Shown here piece after piece: positions 36,039 to 44,559 of a stretch of 45,817 bases of DNA. A model generated the notes under the pieces. The model saw only the letters and a program-made list of their open reading frames with translations. It had not been told where the DNA came from and made no database searches. Made by a program: the position numbers and the translations under genes. The DNA is from Candidatus Aquitaenariimonas noxiae. Lineage in GTDB: Bacteria > Omnitrophota > Gorgyraeia > Aquitaenariimonadales > Aquitaenariimonadaceae. Position 1 is the stretch's first letter. Each line of letters opens with the position of its first letter. Where the stretch lies: assembly GCA_002780005.1 (NCBI GenBank), contig PEWV01000022.1, positions 1-45,817 of the forward strand, read 5' to 3'.

Positions 36039-38216
36039 ATGTCAAAAATAGTTGCGACGGCTGCCATACGGGGTGCCAATAAAATCGCAAAGGAATGCGA
36101 AGCGTTTTTGAACAAGGCGATAAAAGAAAAAGGTAAAAATCAAAAGGTCGAATTTCCGGAGACGGCATTTTATCTTCCCATGGCTTACGCGCTCTTAGGC
36201 GCTGAGGTAAAGACGCTCGGCGATATGATCCCCATCCTGGAACATGTAAAGGGCCTGCTTCATGAGGAACCGTCTGAAAAGCTCTGGCTTCCGTATCTCG
36301 GTGACGCGCTCGATTCAGGCGTAGCTACTCTTCTCGCAGAGGAGATTATCGTGGCGTTGAGGTATCTTTACGGCCAGGAGCCGCAGCCTGACTGCATAGG
36401 ATTTTTTACAGATACAATCTTAAGGACCCTGGGCATACAATTGGTAGACGGAAGGATGCCGGGTTTTGCAGCCATCTTAGGCGCGGCGAAAGACAATAAA
36501 ACAGCGGTTGAGATTGTCAGGGAATTCCAGAAACGCAATATTTTGTGTTTTGTAGGTTCAAGTTCCAACGGAAAAAGCATTATAGATCAGCTTAAAGAAG
36601 AAAATGTTAATATGGGCTGGGAAAATTATATAGTTCCTTACGGCCGCGACACCATTACAGGCATATATCCGCTTCATTGGGCCATCAGGGGGGCGCTTAC
36701 CTTCGGCGGCCATAAAAAGGGCGAGGCATTGAAATGCCTCAAGTATTGCAAGAAAAGGATATTCGCGTTTGGTTTAACCTTGGGCCCGATTGATGACGTG
36801 AAATACGCTACCGGCGCTGGCGCAATCAACATGGGATTTCCTATAATCGCCGATACAGATATACCGGAAATACGGCCGACCGGCATATGCACGTATGAGC
36901 ATCTTGTAAAACAGCTCGATTATAAAAAGATTGTTTCTACATGTATTGAGATCCGTGGGGTTAAAGTAAAAGTTTCGGAGATTCCCATACCCGTCGCCTA
37001 TAGCGCCGCGTTTGAAGGAGAGAGGGTGCGCAGAGAGCAGATGTACGCACAGTTCGGCGGAAAATACTCTACGGCGTTTGAATATGTAAGAACAAAGGGA
37101 TTGAATGAGGTTGAAGATAACAAGATCGAAGTTATTGGCCCGGATATAGATTCTATACCCGAGGGCGGGGCTGCGCCGCTAGGTATTTTAGTGGAAGTCG
37201 CCGGCAGGAAGATGCAGAAGGATTTCGAGCCTATCCTGGAGCGGCAGGTCCATTCATTCCTGAACGAGGCAATGGGCCTATTCCATATGGGCCAGAGAAA
37301 CATGTGTTGGATGAGGGTGTCAAAGGACGCTTTTAAGAAGGGGCTCAGGTTGCGCCACTTTGGCGTAATTCTGCACGCGCGCCTGCACGATACATTCGGC
37401 GCCATAGTTGATAAGGCGCAAGTTACAATTTATACCAAACAAGAAGACGTGGATAAGGTGATGAAAGAGGCACTAAAGGCCTATAATGAGCGGGATGAGC
37501 GTTTAGCAGGCATGACCGATGAAAGTGTAGATACATTTTATTCCTGTACCCTCTGCCAGAGCTTTGCGCCTAACCATCTTTGCATAGTCAAACCCGAAAG
37601 ATTAGGGTTATGCGGCGCCTATACGTGGCTCGATGCCAGGGCGTCGTTTGAATTAAACCCCACTGGGCCCAATCAACCGATAAAAAAAGGAGAAGTGCTT
37701 GACCCTGAAAGGGGCGAATGGAAAGGCGTAAATGATTTTGTCTATATGAGATCGAATAAAACATTGGAAAAATTCCACGGCTATTCTATTATGACGTATC
37801 CTGAAACAAGCTGTGGCTGTTTCGAATGCATTATTGCTATTTTGCCGGAAGCCAATGGGTTTATGATTGTGAATCGCGAATATGCAGGGATGACGCCGTG
37901 CGGAATGAAGTTTTCTACGTTAGCGGGTTCTGTGGGCGGCGGAGCCCAGACACCCGGATTTATGGGTGTAGGCAGACTCTATATAGTAAGCCACAAATTT
38001 ATCGCTGCCGATGGCGGATTAAAAAGGCTTGTGTGGATGCCGAAGGAGCTCAAGGAAGCCTTGGGCGACAAATTAAAGAAAAGATGCCAGGAAGAGGGAA
38101 TGCCTGACTTGATAGACAAGATAGCGGATGAGACAGTCGCTACGACCTCTGAGGAATTACTGGCACATTTAAAGAAAGTTAAACATCCCGTTATGGAAAT
38201 GGCGCCGGTGATGTAG
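36039..38216 (+). CDS. acsB: Acetyl-CoA synthase, CODH/ACS subunit (AcsB)
   Basis: Builds acetyl-CoA from CO, a methyl group and CoA at the Ni-Ni-[4Fe-4S] A-cluster. It has 725 residues, including the N-terminal bacterial domain that binds CODH and forms the CO tunnel, which archaeal versions lack. Cluster cysteines 503, 506, 515 and 525 have the exact spacing of Moorella AcsB, and Cys592-Gly-Cys594 holds the distal nickel. GGAGG precedes the ATG. The 86-base gap upstream shows a -10-like TATAAT but too close to the ribosome site to be used. Confidence 0.97.
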   Translation: MSKIVATAAIRGANKIAKECEAFLNKAIKEKGKNQKVEFPETAFYLPMAYALLGAEVKTLGDMIPILEHVKGLLHEEPSEKLWLPYLGDALDSGVATLLAEEIIVALRYLYGQEPQPDCIGFFTDTILRTLGIQLVDGRMPGFAAILGAAKDNKTAVEIVREFQKRNILCFVGSSSNGKSIIDQLKEENVNMGWENYIVPYGRDTITGIYPLHWAIRGALTFGGHKKGEALKCLKYCKKRIFAFGLTLGPIDDVKYATGAGAINMGFPIIADTDIPEIRPTGICTYEHLVKQLDYKKIVSTCIEIRGVKVKVSEIPIPVAYSAAFEGERVRREQMYAQFGGKYSTAFEYVRTKGLNEVEDNKIEVIGPDIDSIPEGGAAPLGILVEVAGRKMQKDFEPILERQVHSFLNEAMGLFHMGQRNMCWMRVSKDAFKKGLRLRHFGVILHARLHDTFGAIVDKAQVTIYTKQEDVDKVMKEALKAYNERDERLAGMTDESVDTFYSCTLCQSFAPNHLCIVKPERLGLCGAYTWLDARASFELNPTGPNQPIKKGEVLDPERGEWKGVNDFVYMRSNKTLEKFHGYSIMTYPETSCGCFECIIAILPEANGFMIVNREYAGMTPCGMKFSTLAGSVGGGAQTPGFMGVGRLYIVSHKFIAADGGLKRLVWMPKELKEALGDKLKKRCQEEGMPDLIDKIADETVATTSEELLAHLKKVKHPVMEMAPVM

Positions 38217-38244
38217 GAATATGAAATGCAGGTTAGGAAGGTTA

Positions 38245-38343
38245 GGATACCAGTATATCAGGGTATCAGGATACCAGGGACAGAAATTTTGATAACCTGA
38301 TATTCTTATGTTCTTTCTCCGATATCCTGATAGCCCGATAACC
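38245..38343. repeat. 8-bp inverted arrays between acsB and acsC
   Basis: Left arm octamers GGATACCA, GTATATCA, GGGTATCA, GGATACCA (38245-38276). Right arm octamers TGATAACC, TGATATTC (38290-38305) and CGATATCC, TGATAGCC, CGATAACC (38320-38343), complementary to the left units. The design matches the 7-bp arrays elsewhere but with a different unit length. The 159-base gap holds no gene; AGAGGAG before acsC is its ribosome site. Confidence 0.78.
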
Positions 38344-38375
38344 CAAGGTAGATTTTTTACAAGAGGAGAAAAACT

Positions 38376-39713
38376 ATGGCATTAAGCGGACTAGAGATAT
38401 ATAAGCATTTGCCAAAGACGAACTGCAAAGACTGCGGTTTCCCGACGTGCCTTGCCTTTGCGATGCAGCTCGCGGCCAAAAAGGTGTCGCTTGATAAATG
38501 TCCGCATGTATCGGAAGAGGCAAAAAAGGTATTAGAAGGCGCCTCGCAACCACCCATACGGCTTGTGACTATCGGTACGGGAGAGAATAAGCTGGAGCTT
38601 GGAAACGAGACCGTTATGTTTCGTCACGAGGAACGTTTTTATCATCCGGCAGGCATAGGCGTATTAGTGGAGGACACCTTAGACGACAATGCCCTCAAAT
38701 CGCGCATAGACAAAATCAATAAATTGAAATTCGAAAGAGTGGGTAGAGAGATAAAAATAGATTTGATAGCTGTAAAAAACTCATCTAAATCCGCCGCGCA
38801 ATTCGCAAAGGTAATAAAAGCGATTGTAGAAAAAACCAAGCTCAATCTTATTCTTATGAGCGAAAATGTGGGCAACTTAAAAGAATGCATAAAAGTTGCT
38901 AAGGAAAAGAAGCCCTTGTTATACTGCGCGACAAAATCAAATTACCAGGAAATGGCGCAGCTTGCGAAAGAACACAGCCTTCCTCTCGCCGTGCACGCCG
39001 AAAACCTCGAAGAATTAGCTGATCTCACGCAAAAGATAGTTTCCTTGGGTGTCCAGGATTTGGTTTTAGACACAGGGCCAAAGAGCCCGCGAAAGAAGAT
39101 ATGCGACTTGACATATACTAGACGCATGGCTTTAAAGAAGACTTTTAGGCCGTTAGGTTATCCTACGATAGTTTTTACGCAGAGCAGCGAACCGAATGAT
39201 GAAGTATGCGAGGCGGCCGGATATGTCGTGAAATATGCCGGCATCGTGATAACAAAGGGCGCGGAGCCATGGCAGCTACTGCCCCTTCTCACAGTCAGAA
39301 GCGATATTTATACCGATCCGCAAAAACCAGTTCAGGTTGAACCGAAAGTGTACGAAATAGGCGCTGTTAAAAAAACATCGCCGGTCCTGGTAACGACTAA
39401 TTTTTCCATTACATACTTTACGGTTGCCGGCGAAGTCGAAGCAAGCAAAATCCCTGCCTATGTTATATCTTGCGATGCCGAAGGTATGTCGGTGTTGACG
39501 GCATGGGCGGCTGAGAAATTTACGGCGGAATCTATTGCTAAGATGCTCGATACTTCCGGCATTTCGGGAAGGATTTCTCATAAGAATGTCGTAATACCAG
39601 GTTATGTAGCCGTGTTGAGCGGAAAGCTGGAAGAAGAATCAGGCTGGAAAGTACTGGTCGGCCCGAAAGAGGCATCCGGCATTCCTTCTTATCTGCGGTC
39701 CATGGCTTCATAG
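38376..39713 (+). CDS. acsC: Corrinoid iron-sulfur protein large subunit
   Basis: The 445-residue large subunit of the CFeSP, which carries the methyl group on cobalt from AcsE to AcsB. The N-terminal [4Fe-4S] motif is C-x2-C-x4-C-x16-C (NCKDCGFPTCLAF, then DKCPHV), followed by a TIM barrel and a C-terminal cobalamin domain with GIVITKGAEPW. AcsD is the partner subunit. Length is normal for bacteria. Confidence 0.95.
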   Translation: MALSGLEIYKHLPKTNCKDCGFPTCLAFAMQLAAKKVSLDKCPHVSEEAKKVLEGASQPPIRLVTIGTGENKLELGNETVMFRHEERFYHPAGIGVLVEDTLDDNALKSRIDKINKLKFERVGREIKIDLIAVKNSSKSAAQFAKVIKAIVEKTKLNLILMSENVGNLKECIKVAKEKKPLLYCATKSNYQEMAQLAKEHSLPLAVHAENLEELADLTQKIVSLGVQDLVLDTGPKSPRKKICDLTYTRRMALKKTFRPLGYPTIVFTQSSEPNDEVCEAAGYVVKYAGIVITKGAEPWQLLPLLTVRSDIYTDPQKPVQVEPKVYEIGAVKKTSPVLVTTNFSITYFTVAGEVEASKIPAYVISCDAEGMSVLTAWAAEKFTAESIAKMLDTSGISGRISHKNVVIPGYVAVLSGKLEEESGWKVLVGPKEASGIPSYLRSMAS

Positions 39714-39745
39714 TAGGTTTTAATCCGTATTATAAAAGAGGTGCA

Positions 39746-41707
39746 GTGAGTACTAAATATACACTTGAGTTGCGGCCCGATAAAAAAGAGATTAAGGTAA
39801 GCAAAGGCGAAAATTTACTTGCCTGCGCTATCAAGGCAGGGGTATATCTCAATTCGAGCTGCGGCGGAGACGGCGTGTGCGGCAGGTGCAAAGTGCTGAT
39901 AAAAAAGGGAGACTACAAGACCGAACCCACGGGAAGGCTGACGAGCGAAGAAAAGAAGAAAGGTTATGTATTGGCCTGCCTTACCACTATACAGGGTGAT
40001 CTCACCGTCCATATCCCGAAAGAATCGAAGTTGGATTTAGCAAAAATTTCGGATGGAGACGCCCAGTTCCTGAGGCTTAAAGGTATATATTCTGAAGCGG
40101 AAGAAGCAGATGCGGGCAAGGCAATTATCGATGAGAGTATTTATTCGCACAGCCCCCTCGCGACAAAAGTGTATCTACAGCCGCCCCTTCCCACGCTTGA
40201 AGATAGTATAAGCGATTTGGAGAGGCTGTATAGGGAGCTCCGAAAAACCAGAGACATCCCCATCATGCAAACAGGCCTTACTAATATCAAGAGATTGGGC
40301 AGTCTCCTTCGCCATAGCAATTGGAAGATTACCGCCACCTTAGGCAAGAGGAACGAGACCACAGAGATAGTTGTTATAGAACCGGGTGATACATCGAATA
40401 GAAACTTAGGCGTAGCCTTTGATATAGGCACCACCACGGTTACGGGCCAACTAGTTAATCTCAATACCCGAAAAATACTCGGCACAAAGGCAACTTATAA
40501 TAAACAGGTGGCTTTTGGCAGCGATGTTATCTCCAGAATAATATACGCTACAGAGGAACATGGGTTAGAAAGGCTCCACCACGCTGTTGTAGATAATATG
40601 AATGACATCATAAGGGTTTTGATTGAAGAAACCAAATTGAATCTGACCGATATCATGGGTGTTATGTGCGCCGGGAACACAACGATGATTCATCTATTAT
40701 TAAGGGTAGACCCGACATTTATCAGAAGGGAACCTTATGTGGCGACAGCGAATTTTGTGCCTGTTATCCGCGCGGCTGAGGTAGGGATAAAAATTCATCC
40801 TAGAGGATTATTGGCGTGCGTGCCTGGCGTGTCAACGTATGTGGGCGGGGATATAACAGCTGGTGTCGTTGCAAGCGGCATCGCGAATGAGGCAAAAACA
40901 ACACTTTTAATAGATATAGGCACCAACGGCGAGATTGCGTTAGGAAATCGCGAGTGGCTTGTTTGCTGTTCGGCTTCAGCAGGCCCTGCCTTTGAAGGGA
41001 GCGGGGTTACATGCGGCATGAGGGCTACAAAGTGCGCTATACAGGGCGTGAAGATAAAGGATCGCCAGGACGGCATTAAGCTTACTACTATTAAAGGCGG
41101 CAAGCCATGCGGAATTTGCGGCTCGGGTTATATAGATATCTTGGCCGAACTTTTCCGAAACGGCATAATGAATAAAAACGGAAAAATAAATAGAGAAATA
41201 AAATCAAAGAGGGTGAGAGAAGGAAAAGACGGCCTGGAATATGTAGTATGCTGGAAAGAAGAGTCGGAGGCAGATAGCGATATCGTGATTTCCGAAGCTG
41301 ATATTGAAAACCTGAAGTGCTCAAAGGGCGCTATTTATTCTGCGGCAGCAACGCTGCTAAAAAAAGTCGGATTGACATTTAAAGATATCGACCAGGTAAT
41401 GATAGCCGGCGGATTCGGTACCAACATAGACATAGACAAGGCTATTATGATAGGCCTCCTTCCTGATATAGACAGGGCTAAATTCAAATTTATAGGCAAC
41501 AGTTCCCTTGTCGGCTCGAGAGAAATCTTGCTTTCCTATCAGGCCATGGAAAAGGCCGAAGAGATTGCCAGAAAAATGACTTATATAGAATTGAGCGTTG
41601 AGCCAAGGTATATGGATGAGTATGTCGCCAGCCTCTTTTTCCCGCATACGGACCTGGATAAATTCCCGAGCGTAAAAGAGGCCATCAGAGGGGTGCGGTC
41701 GAAATGA
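39746..41707 (+). CDS. Corrinoid protein reductive activator (RACo-type ASKHA protein)
   Basis: A 653-residue protein that reactivates cobalt(II) CFeSP to cobalt(I) with ATP. The N-terminal [2Fe-2S] domain has Cys39, Cys45, Cys48 and Cys78 (SSCGGDGVCGRCK, LACLTT). A linker and an actin-like ASKHA ATPase follow, with AFDIGTTTVTG, LIDIGTNGEIALG and MIAGGFGTNIDID. The start is GTG at 39746 with GAGG four bases upstream. Place between acsC and acsD matches the acsV-type gene of acetogens. The end overlaps the second cooC by 4 bases. Confidence 0.92.
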   Translation: MSTKYTLELRPDKKEIKVSKGENLLACAIKAGVYLNSSCGGDGVCGRCKVLIKKGDYKTEPTGRLTSEEKKKGYVLACLTTIQGDLTVHIPKESKLDLAKISDGDAQFLRLKGIYSEAEEADAGKAIIDESIYSHSPLATKVYLQPPLPTLEDSISDLERLYRELRKTRDIPIMQTGLTNIKRLGSLLRHSNWKITATLGKRNETTEIVVIEPGDTSNRNLGVAFDIGTTTVTGQLVNLNTRKILGTKATYNKQVAFGSDVISRIIYATEEHGLERLHHAVVDNMNDIIRVLIEETKLNLTDIMGVMCAGNTTMIHLLLRVDPTFIRREPYVATANFVPVIRAAEVGIKIHPRGLLACVPGVSTYVGGDITAGVVASGIANEAKTTLLIDIGTNGEIALGNREWLVCCSASAGPAFEGSGVTCGMRATKCAIQGVKIKDRQDGIKLTTIKGGKPCGICGSGYIDILAELFRNGIMNKNGKINREIKSKRVREGKDGLEYVVCWKEESEADSDIVISEADIENLKCSKGAIYSAAATLLKKVGLTFKDIDQVMIAGGFGTNIDIDKAIMIGLLPDIDRAKFKFIGNSSLVGSREILLSYQAMEKAEEIARKMTYIELSVEPRYMDEYVASLFFPHTDLDKFPSVKEAIRGVRSK

Positions 41708-42462
41708 GCGCTATTATAGGATTCGCAGGAAAGGGCGGCACAGGAAAAACGACTGTAGCGAGTTTAGTAATCAGTTGGCTTGTAAAAAATAAAAAAACCC
41801 CCATTCTGGCGATAGATGCGGACCCGAATTCCACGCTGGCAGAGACTTTGGGCTTGAAAGACGATAAAGGCATTGTCCAAATTGTAGACGAGTTCTCCCG
41901 GGAAAAAGAAACACTGCCCACCGGTTTGTCAAAAGAGCGTTTTTTTGAACAAAAGATACAGGAGCTTCTAAATGAAACGGATGGTTTTGACCTTCTTTCC
42001 ATGGGAAGGCCCGAAGGCCCGGGGTGTTATTGCTATATCAATAATGTGCTTAGGGGTATTATGGAGAGGCTGACAAAGTCTTATATGTATACTGTTATCG
42101 ATAATGAAGCCGGCATGGAGCATCTTTCTCGCAGAACCGCCAGGGCGATCAATGTACTTTTTATAATAAGCGACGAAACGCCGGTAGGCATAAGGTCTGC
42201 GAGGCGAATATGTGATTTAGTAAAAGAACTCGAGATTAAGATAAAAAGCACCTATTTGATTGTGAATAGGAACAAAAATACCTCGGAAGAGATGACGAAA
42301 GAGATAAAAAACTCAAAACTCAAATTAGCGGGCACAATACCCGAGGATGAGCAAATTTATAAATTAAGCGCGGAAGGAAAGCCGGTAAGCGAATTGCGCG
42401 ATGAATCTCCAGCCAAAAAAGCTATAGATAATATCTGCAAATCATTTATTGACGGAATATAG
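41704..42462 (+). CDS. Second CooC-type nickel-insertion ATPase (AcsF-like)
   Basis: A 252-residue MinD-type ATPase, paralogous to the gene at 31415. Walker A GKGGTGKTT is at residues 9-17, the CxC motif in GPGCYCYINN, and DNEAGMEHLSRR is the switch. In acetogens a CooC homologue beside acsC/D (AcsF) is tied to nickel loading of the ACS A-cluster. Two copies flanking CooS and AcsB suggest one for each enzyme. It ends 11 bases before acsD with an AGGAGG site between. Confidence 0.9.
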   Translation: MSAIIGFAGKGGTGKTTVASLVISWLVKNKKTPILAIDADPNSTLAETLGLKDDKGIVQIVDEFSREKETLPTGLSKERFFEQKIQELLNETDGFDLLSMGRPEGPGCYCYINNVLRGIMERLTKSYMYTVIDNEAGMEHLSRRTARAINVLFIISDETPVGIRSARRICDLVKELEIKIKSTYLIVNRNKNTSEEMTKEIKNSKLKLAGTIPEDEQIYKLSAEGKPVSELRDESPAKKAIDNICKSFIDGI

Positions 42463-42473
42463 GAGGCGAGAAT

Positions 42474-43448
42474 ATGGCTTTGGAACTCTTAAAAGAAAGA
42501 TGGTCAAGCGCGATAAATGTCCTTAAGGTCGGCGCGGTAAAAGAGGAAGGCGGAACGCGCGCTTCAGCAATTACCGTTGGAGGCCAGACAACATTGCCTT
42601 TCCTGCTTGACGAAGGGGGAATGCCGCATAGGCCCGTTGTAGCGATGGAGATATTTGACGTTGCCCCGCTCGAGTGGCCGGTCTCCTTACTGGAACCATT
42701 CGGCGACGCGGTTAAAGATCCTGTAAAATGGGCAAAAAAATGTATAAATGAGTTTAAAGCCGACCTTATTTGCCTTACCCTTAAAGGGACTCACCCGGAG
42801 GCTGAAAACATATCAGCCGATAAAGCGGTTGAGTTAGTTAAAAATATGCTTAAAGAAATATCAACGCCGCTAATAATAATTGGTTCGGGAGACAAGGAAA
42901 AAGATAACGACGTCCTTGCCAGATGCAGCCAGGCAACAAAAGGCGAAAATTGCTTATTCGGACTGGCTGCGCAGGACAATTTTAAGACATTGGTGGCTTC
43001 GTGCATGGCAGATGACCATTGCATCATAGCCGATTCCCCGATAGATATAAATATCGCTAAGCAGGTTAATATTTTAATAACAGATATGGGTTTTAAACCA
43101 GAAAAAATAGCCATGCATCCCAGCACGGCGGCATTAGGCTATGGCATGGAATACGTCTACTCCATTATGGAGCGTTCAAGGCTTGCCGCGTTTGTCGGCG
43201 ACAAAATGCTCGCCATGCCGTTTATTATTTTTGTCGGACAGGAAGCCTGGAAGGTAAAAGAGGCAGCGGCAAATGTTGCGGACGAGCCCGGCTGGGGCGA
43301 CGAACGCATGCGGGGCCCTCTTTGGGAAGCGGCAACAGCGGTAGCCATGCTGCACGCCGGCGCAGACATCCTTGTTATGCGCCATCCGGAAGCAGTTGCG
43401 ACTGTGAAAAGATCTATTGATAGTATGATGAAAGGAAATAATGATTGA
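42474..43448 (+). CDS. acsD: Corrinoid iron-sulfur protein small subunit
   Basis: The 324-residue small CFeSP subunit, a TIM barrel that pairs with AcsC and helps bind the corrinoid. MEIFDVAPLEWP near residue 60 and AMHPSTAALGYGMEYVYSIMER near 205-225 are typical. AGGAGGC precedes the ATG. The TGA stop (43446-43448) lies inside the left inverted end of a 208-bp element. The protein end looks normal, so the insertion may have replaced only a few codons. Confidence 0.95.
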   Translation: MALELLKERWSSAINVLKVGAVKEEGGTRASAITVGGQTTLPFLLDEGGMPHRPVVAMEIFDVAPLEWPVSLLEPFGDAVKDPVKWAKKCINEFKADLICLTLKGTHPEAENISADKAVELVKNMLKEISTPLIIIGSGDKEKDNDVLARCSQATKGENCLFGLAAQDNFKTLVASCMADDHCIIADSPIDINIAKQVNILITDMGFKPEKIAMHPSTAALGYGMEYVYSIMERSRLAAFVGDKMLAMPFIIFVGQEAWKVKEAAANVADEPGWGDERMRGPLWEAATAVAMLHAGADILVMRHPEAVATVKRSIDSMMKGNND

Positions 43449-43652
43449 TTACCTATCCTGGACTCAAAATTTTTCCTGCCTATATAAATTTATCACGTGC
43501 AGGAACGTCCTTCGCTTCGGCAAAAATCAGGGGCAGAAATAACTCACCCCACACCAACAGGTGTGGGGTTCGAACAAATTTCAGCCCTTTTATAAACCGA
43601 TTTTTACCTTGCTCAGGACTAAAATTTTGAAATGTCCAATCTGGGTAATCAA
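43445..43652. mobile_element. 208-bp MITE-like element with inverted ends
   Basis: Perfect 9-bp ends TTGATTACC (43445-43453) and GGTAATCAA (43644-43652) extend into imperfect arms of about 45 bp (TGGAC, then CAAAATTTT on both). Further matching blocks run inward (AAAAATC, GGGC, GAAAT). The centre is a perfect 9-bp hairpin, CCCCACACC (43547-43555) and GGTGTGGGG (43560-43568), with a 4-base loop. The left arm holds an extra hairpin CCTGC/GCAGG. No gene is inside. It fills most of the 290-base gap between acsD and acsE and supplies the acsD stop codon. Confidence 0.68.
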
Positions 43653-43669
43653 GTCATATATGGGAAACT

Positions 43670-43715
43670 AAGCGGGCGTCATCCCACCTTTGGCGGAATT
43701 ACAGGACCCGCATCA
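43670..43715. repeat. REP-like imperfect palindrome upstream of acsE
   Basis: From AGCGGGCGTCATCC to GGACCCGC the sequence is imperfectly self-complementary around CCACCTTTGGCGG. The GTCATCCC and GCGGAAT pieces recall REP palindromes of many bacteria. It could fold in the leader of acsE. Other copies are not seen in this window. Confidence 0.45.
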
Positions 43716-43738
43716 TTTGGTAATAGAAGGAGAACGAT

Positions 43739-44527
43739 ATGCTAGTAATAGGCGAACTTATAAATGGCATGTACCAAAACGTTGAGCAGGCAATAAAAAC
43801 TAAAAACCGCTCGATAATTCATAAGTTAGCAAAAGAACAGCTTGAAGCCGGGGCAGACATGCTCGATATTAATGCGGGACCTCACGGCGCCGATCCGAAA
43901 GAAACTATGAGGTGGCTTATTGAAACTATCCGCGAGGTAACGCCTGCTCCCCTGGCGATAGACAGCACAAAACTCGATGTTGTAGAATTGGGATTAAAAC
44001 TTGCAGGCGAAGGCTCTATGATAAACTCCACAAAAGCCGACGATGAAAAATTGGATATATACGTTCCTCTCGCAAAAAAGTATAAAGCAAAACTCATAGG
44101 GCTTACGATGGATAAAAAAGGCGTTCCGCGAGATAAAAACGTAAAGTGCGAGTTGGCAGCTAAGATTTTAGCCAAATGCATGGAAATGGACTTGCCCCTG
44201 GAAGACGTGTATATAGACCCGATAGTCCTGCCTGTAAACGTTGCCCAGGCCCAGTGCGCCGAGCTTCTAGATGTTTTGCGGGAATTCAAACTCATAAGCG
44301 ACCCACCGCCGCAAACAGTTGTCGGCTTGAGCAATGTGTCGCAGGGAACAAAGCAGAGGTCGCTTATAAATCGCACCTATTTGGTTATGGCTGTCGCTAG
44401 CGGTCTTTCCGGCGCCATTGTTGATCCGCTTGATAAAGAGCTAATGGACGCCATGATAACGGCAGAGCTTTTATTGAATAAAAATATATATTGCGATTCG
44501 TATATAGATGCATATAGAAAGAGATAG
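43739..44527 (+). CDS. acsE: 5-methyltetrahydrofolate:corrinoid iron-sulfur protein methyltransferase
   Basis: Transfers the methyl group from methyl-THF to cobalt(I) of the CFeSP. The 262 residues form a pterin-binding TIM barrel: LVIGELINGMYQNV, GADMLDINAGPHG, LAIDSTKLDVV and MINSTK line the folate site. The asparagine in VVGLSNVSQG matches the one that assists methyl transfer. An AAGGAGAA site precedes the ATG. It is the last of the Wood-Ljungdahl genes, followed by panB after 32 bases. Confidence 0.95.
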   Translation: MLVIGELINGMYQNVEQAIKTKNRSIIHKLAKEQLEAGADMLDINAGPHGADPKETMRWLIETIREVTPAPLAIDSTKLDVVELGLKLAGEGSMINSTKADDEKLDIYVPLAKKYKAKLIGLTMDKKGVPRDKNVKCELAAKILAKCMEMDLPLEDVYIDPIVLPVNVAQAQCAELLDVLREFKLISDPPPQTVVGLSNVSQGTKQRSLINRTYLVMAVASGLSGAIVDPLDKELMDAMITAELLLNKNIYCDSYIDAYRKR

Positions 44528-44559
44528 ATACTATTTAGTATGTAGAGAAGGAGGAGGAA

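Noticed and set aside
43445-43630. 61-codon open frame after acsD
   Set aside because: It falls inside the MITE-like element, spans its central hairpin, has no plausible ribosome site and no recognisable protein features.
43653-43738. Cobalamin riboswitch upstream of acsE
   Set aside because: A corrinoid-linked gene follows, but the conserved B12-box and core motifs could not be found; a REP-like palindrome explains the symmetry better.
44529-44542. Small perfect palindrome between acsE and panB (ATACTA/TAGTAT)
   Set aside because: The loop would be only two bases, too tight for a stable RNA hairpin, and there is no T run; it is probably chance.
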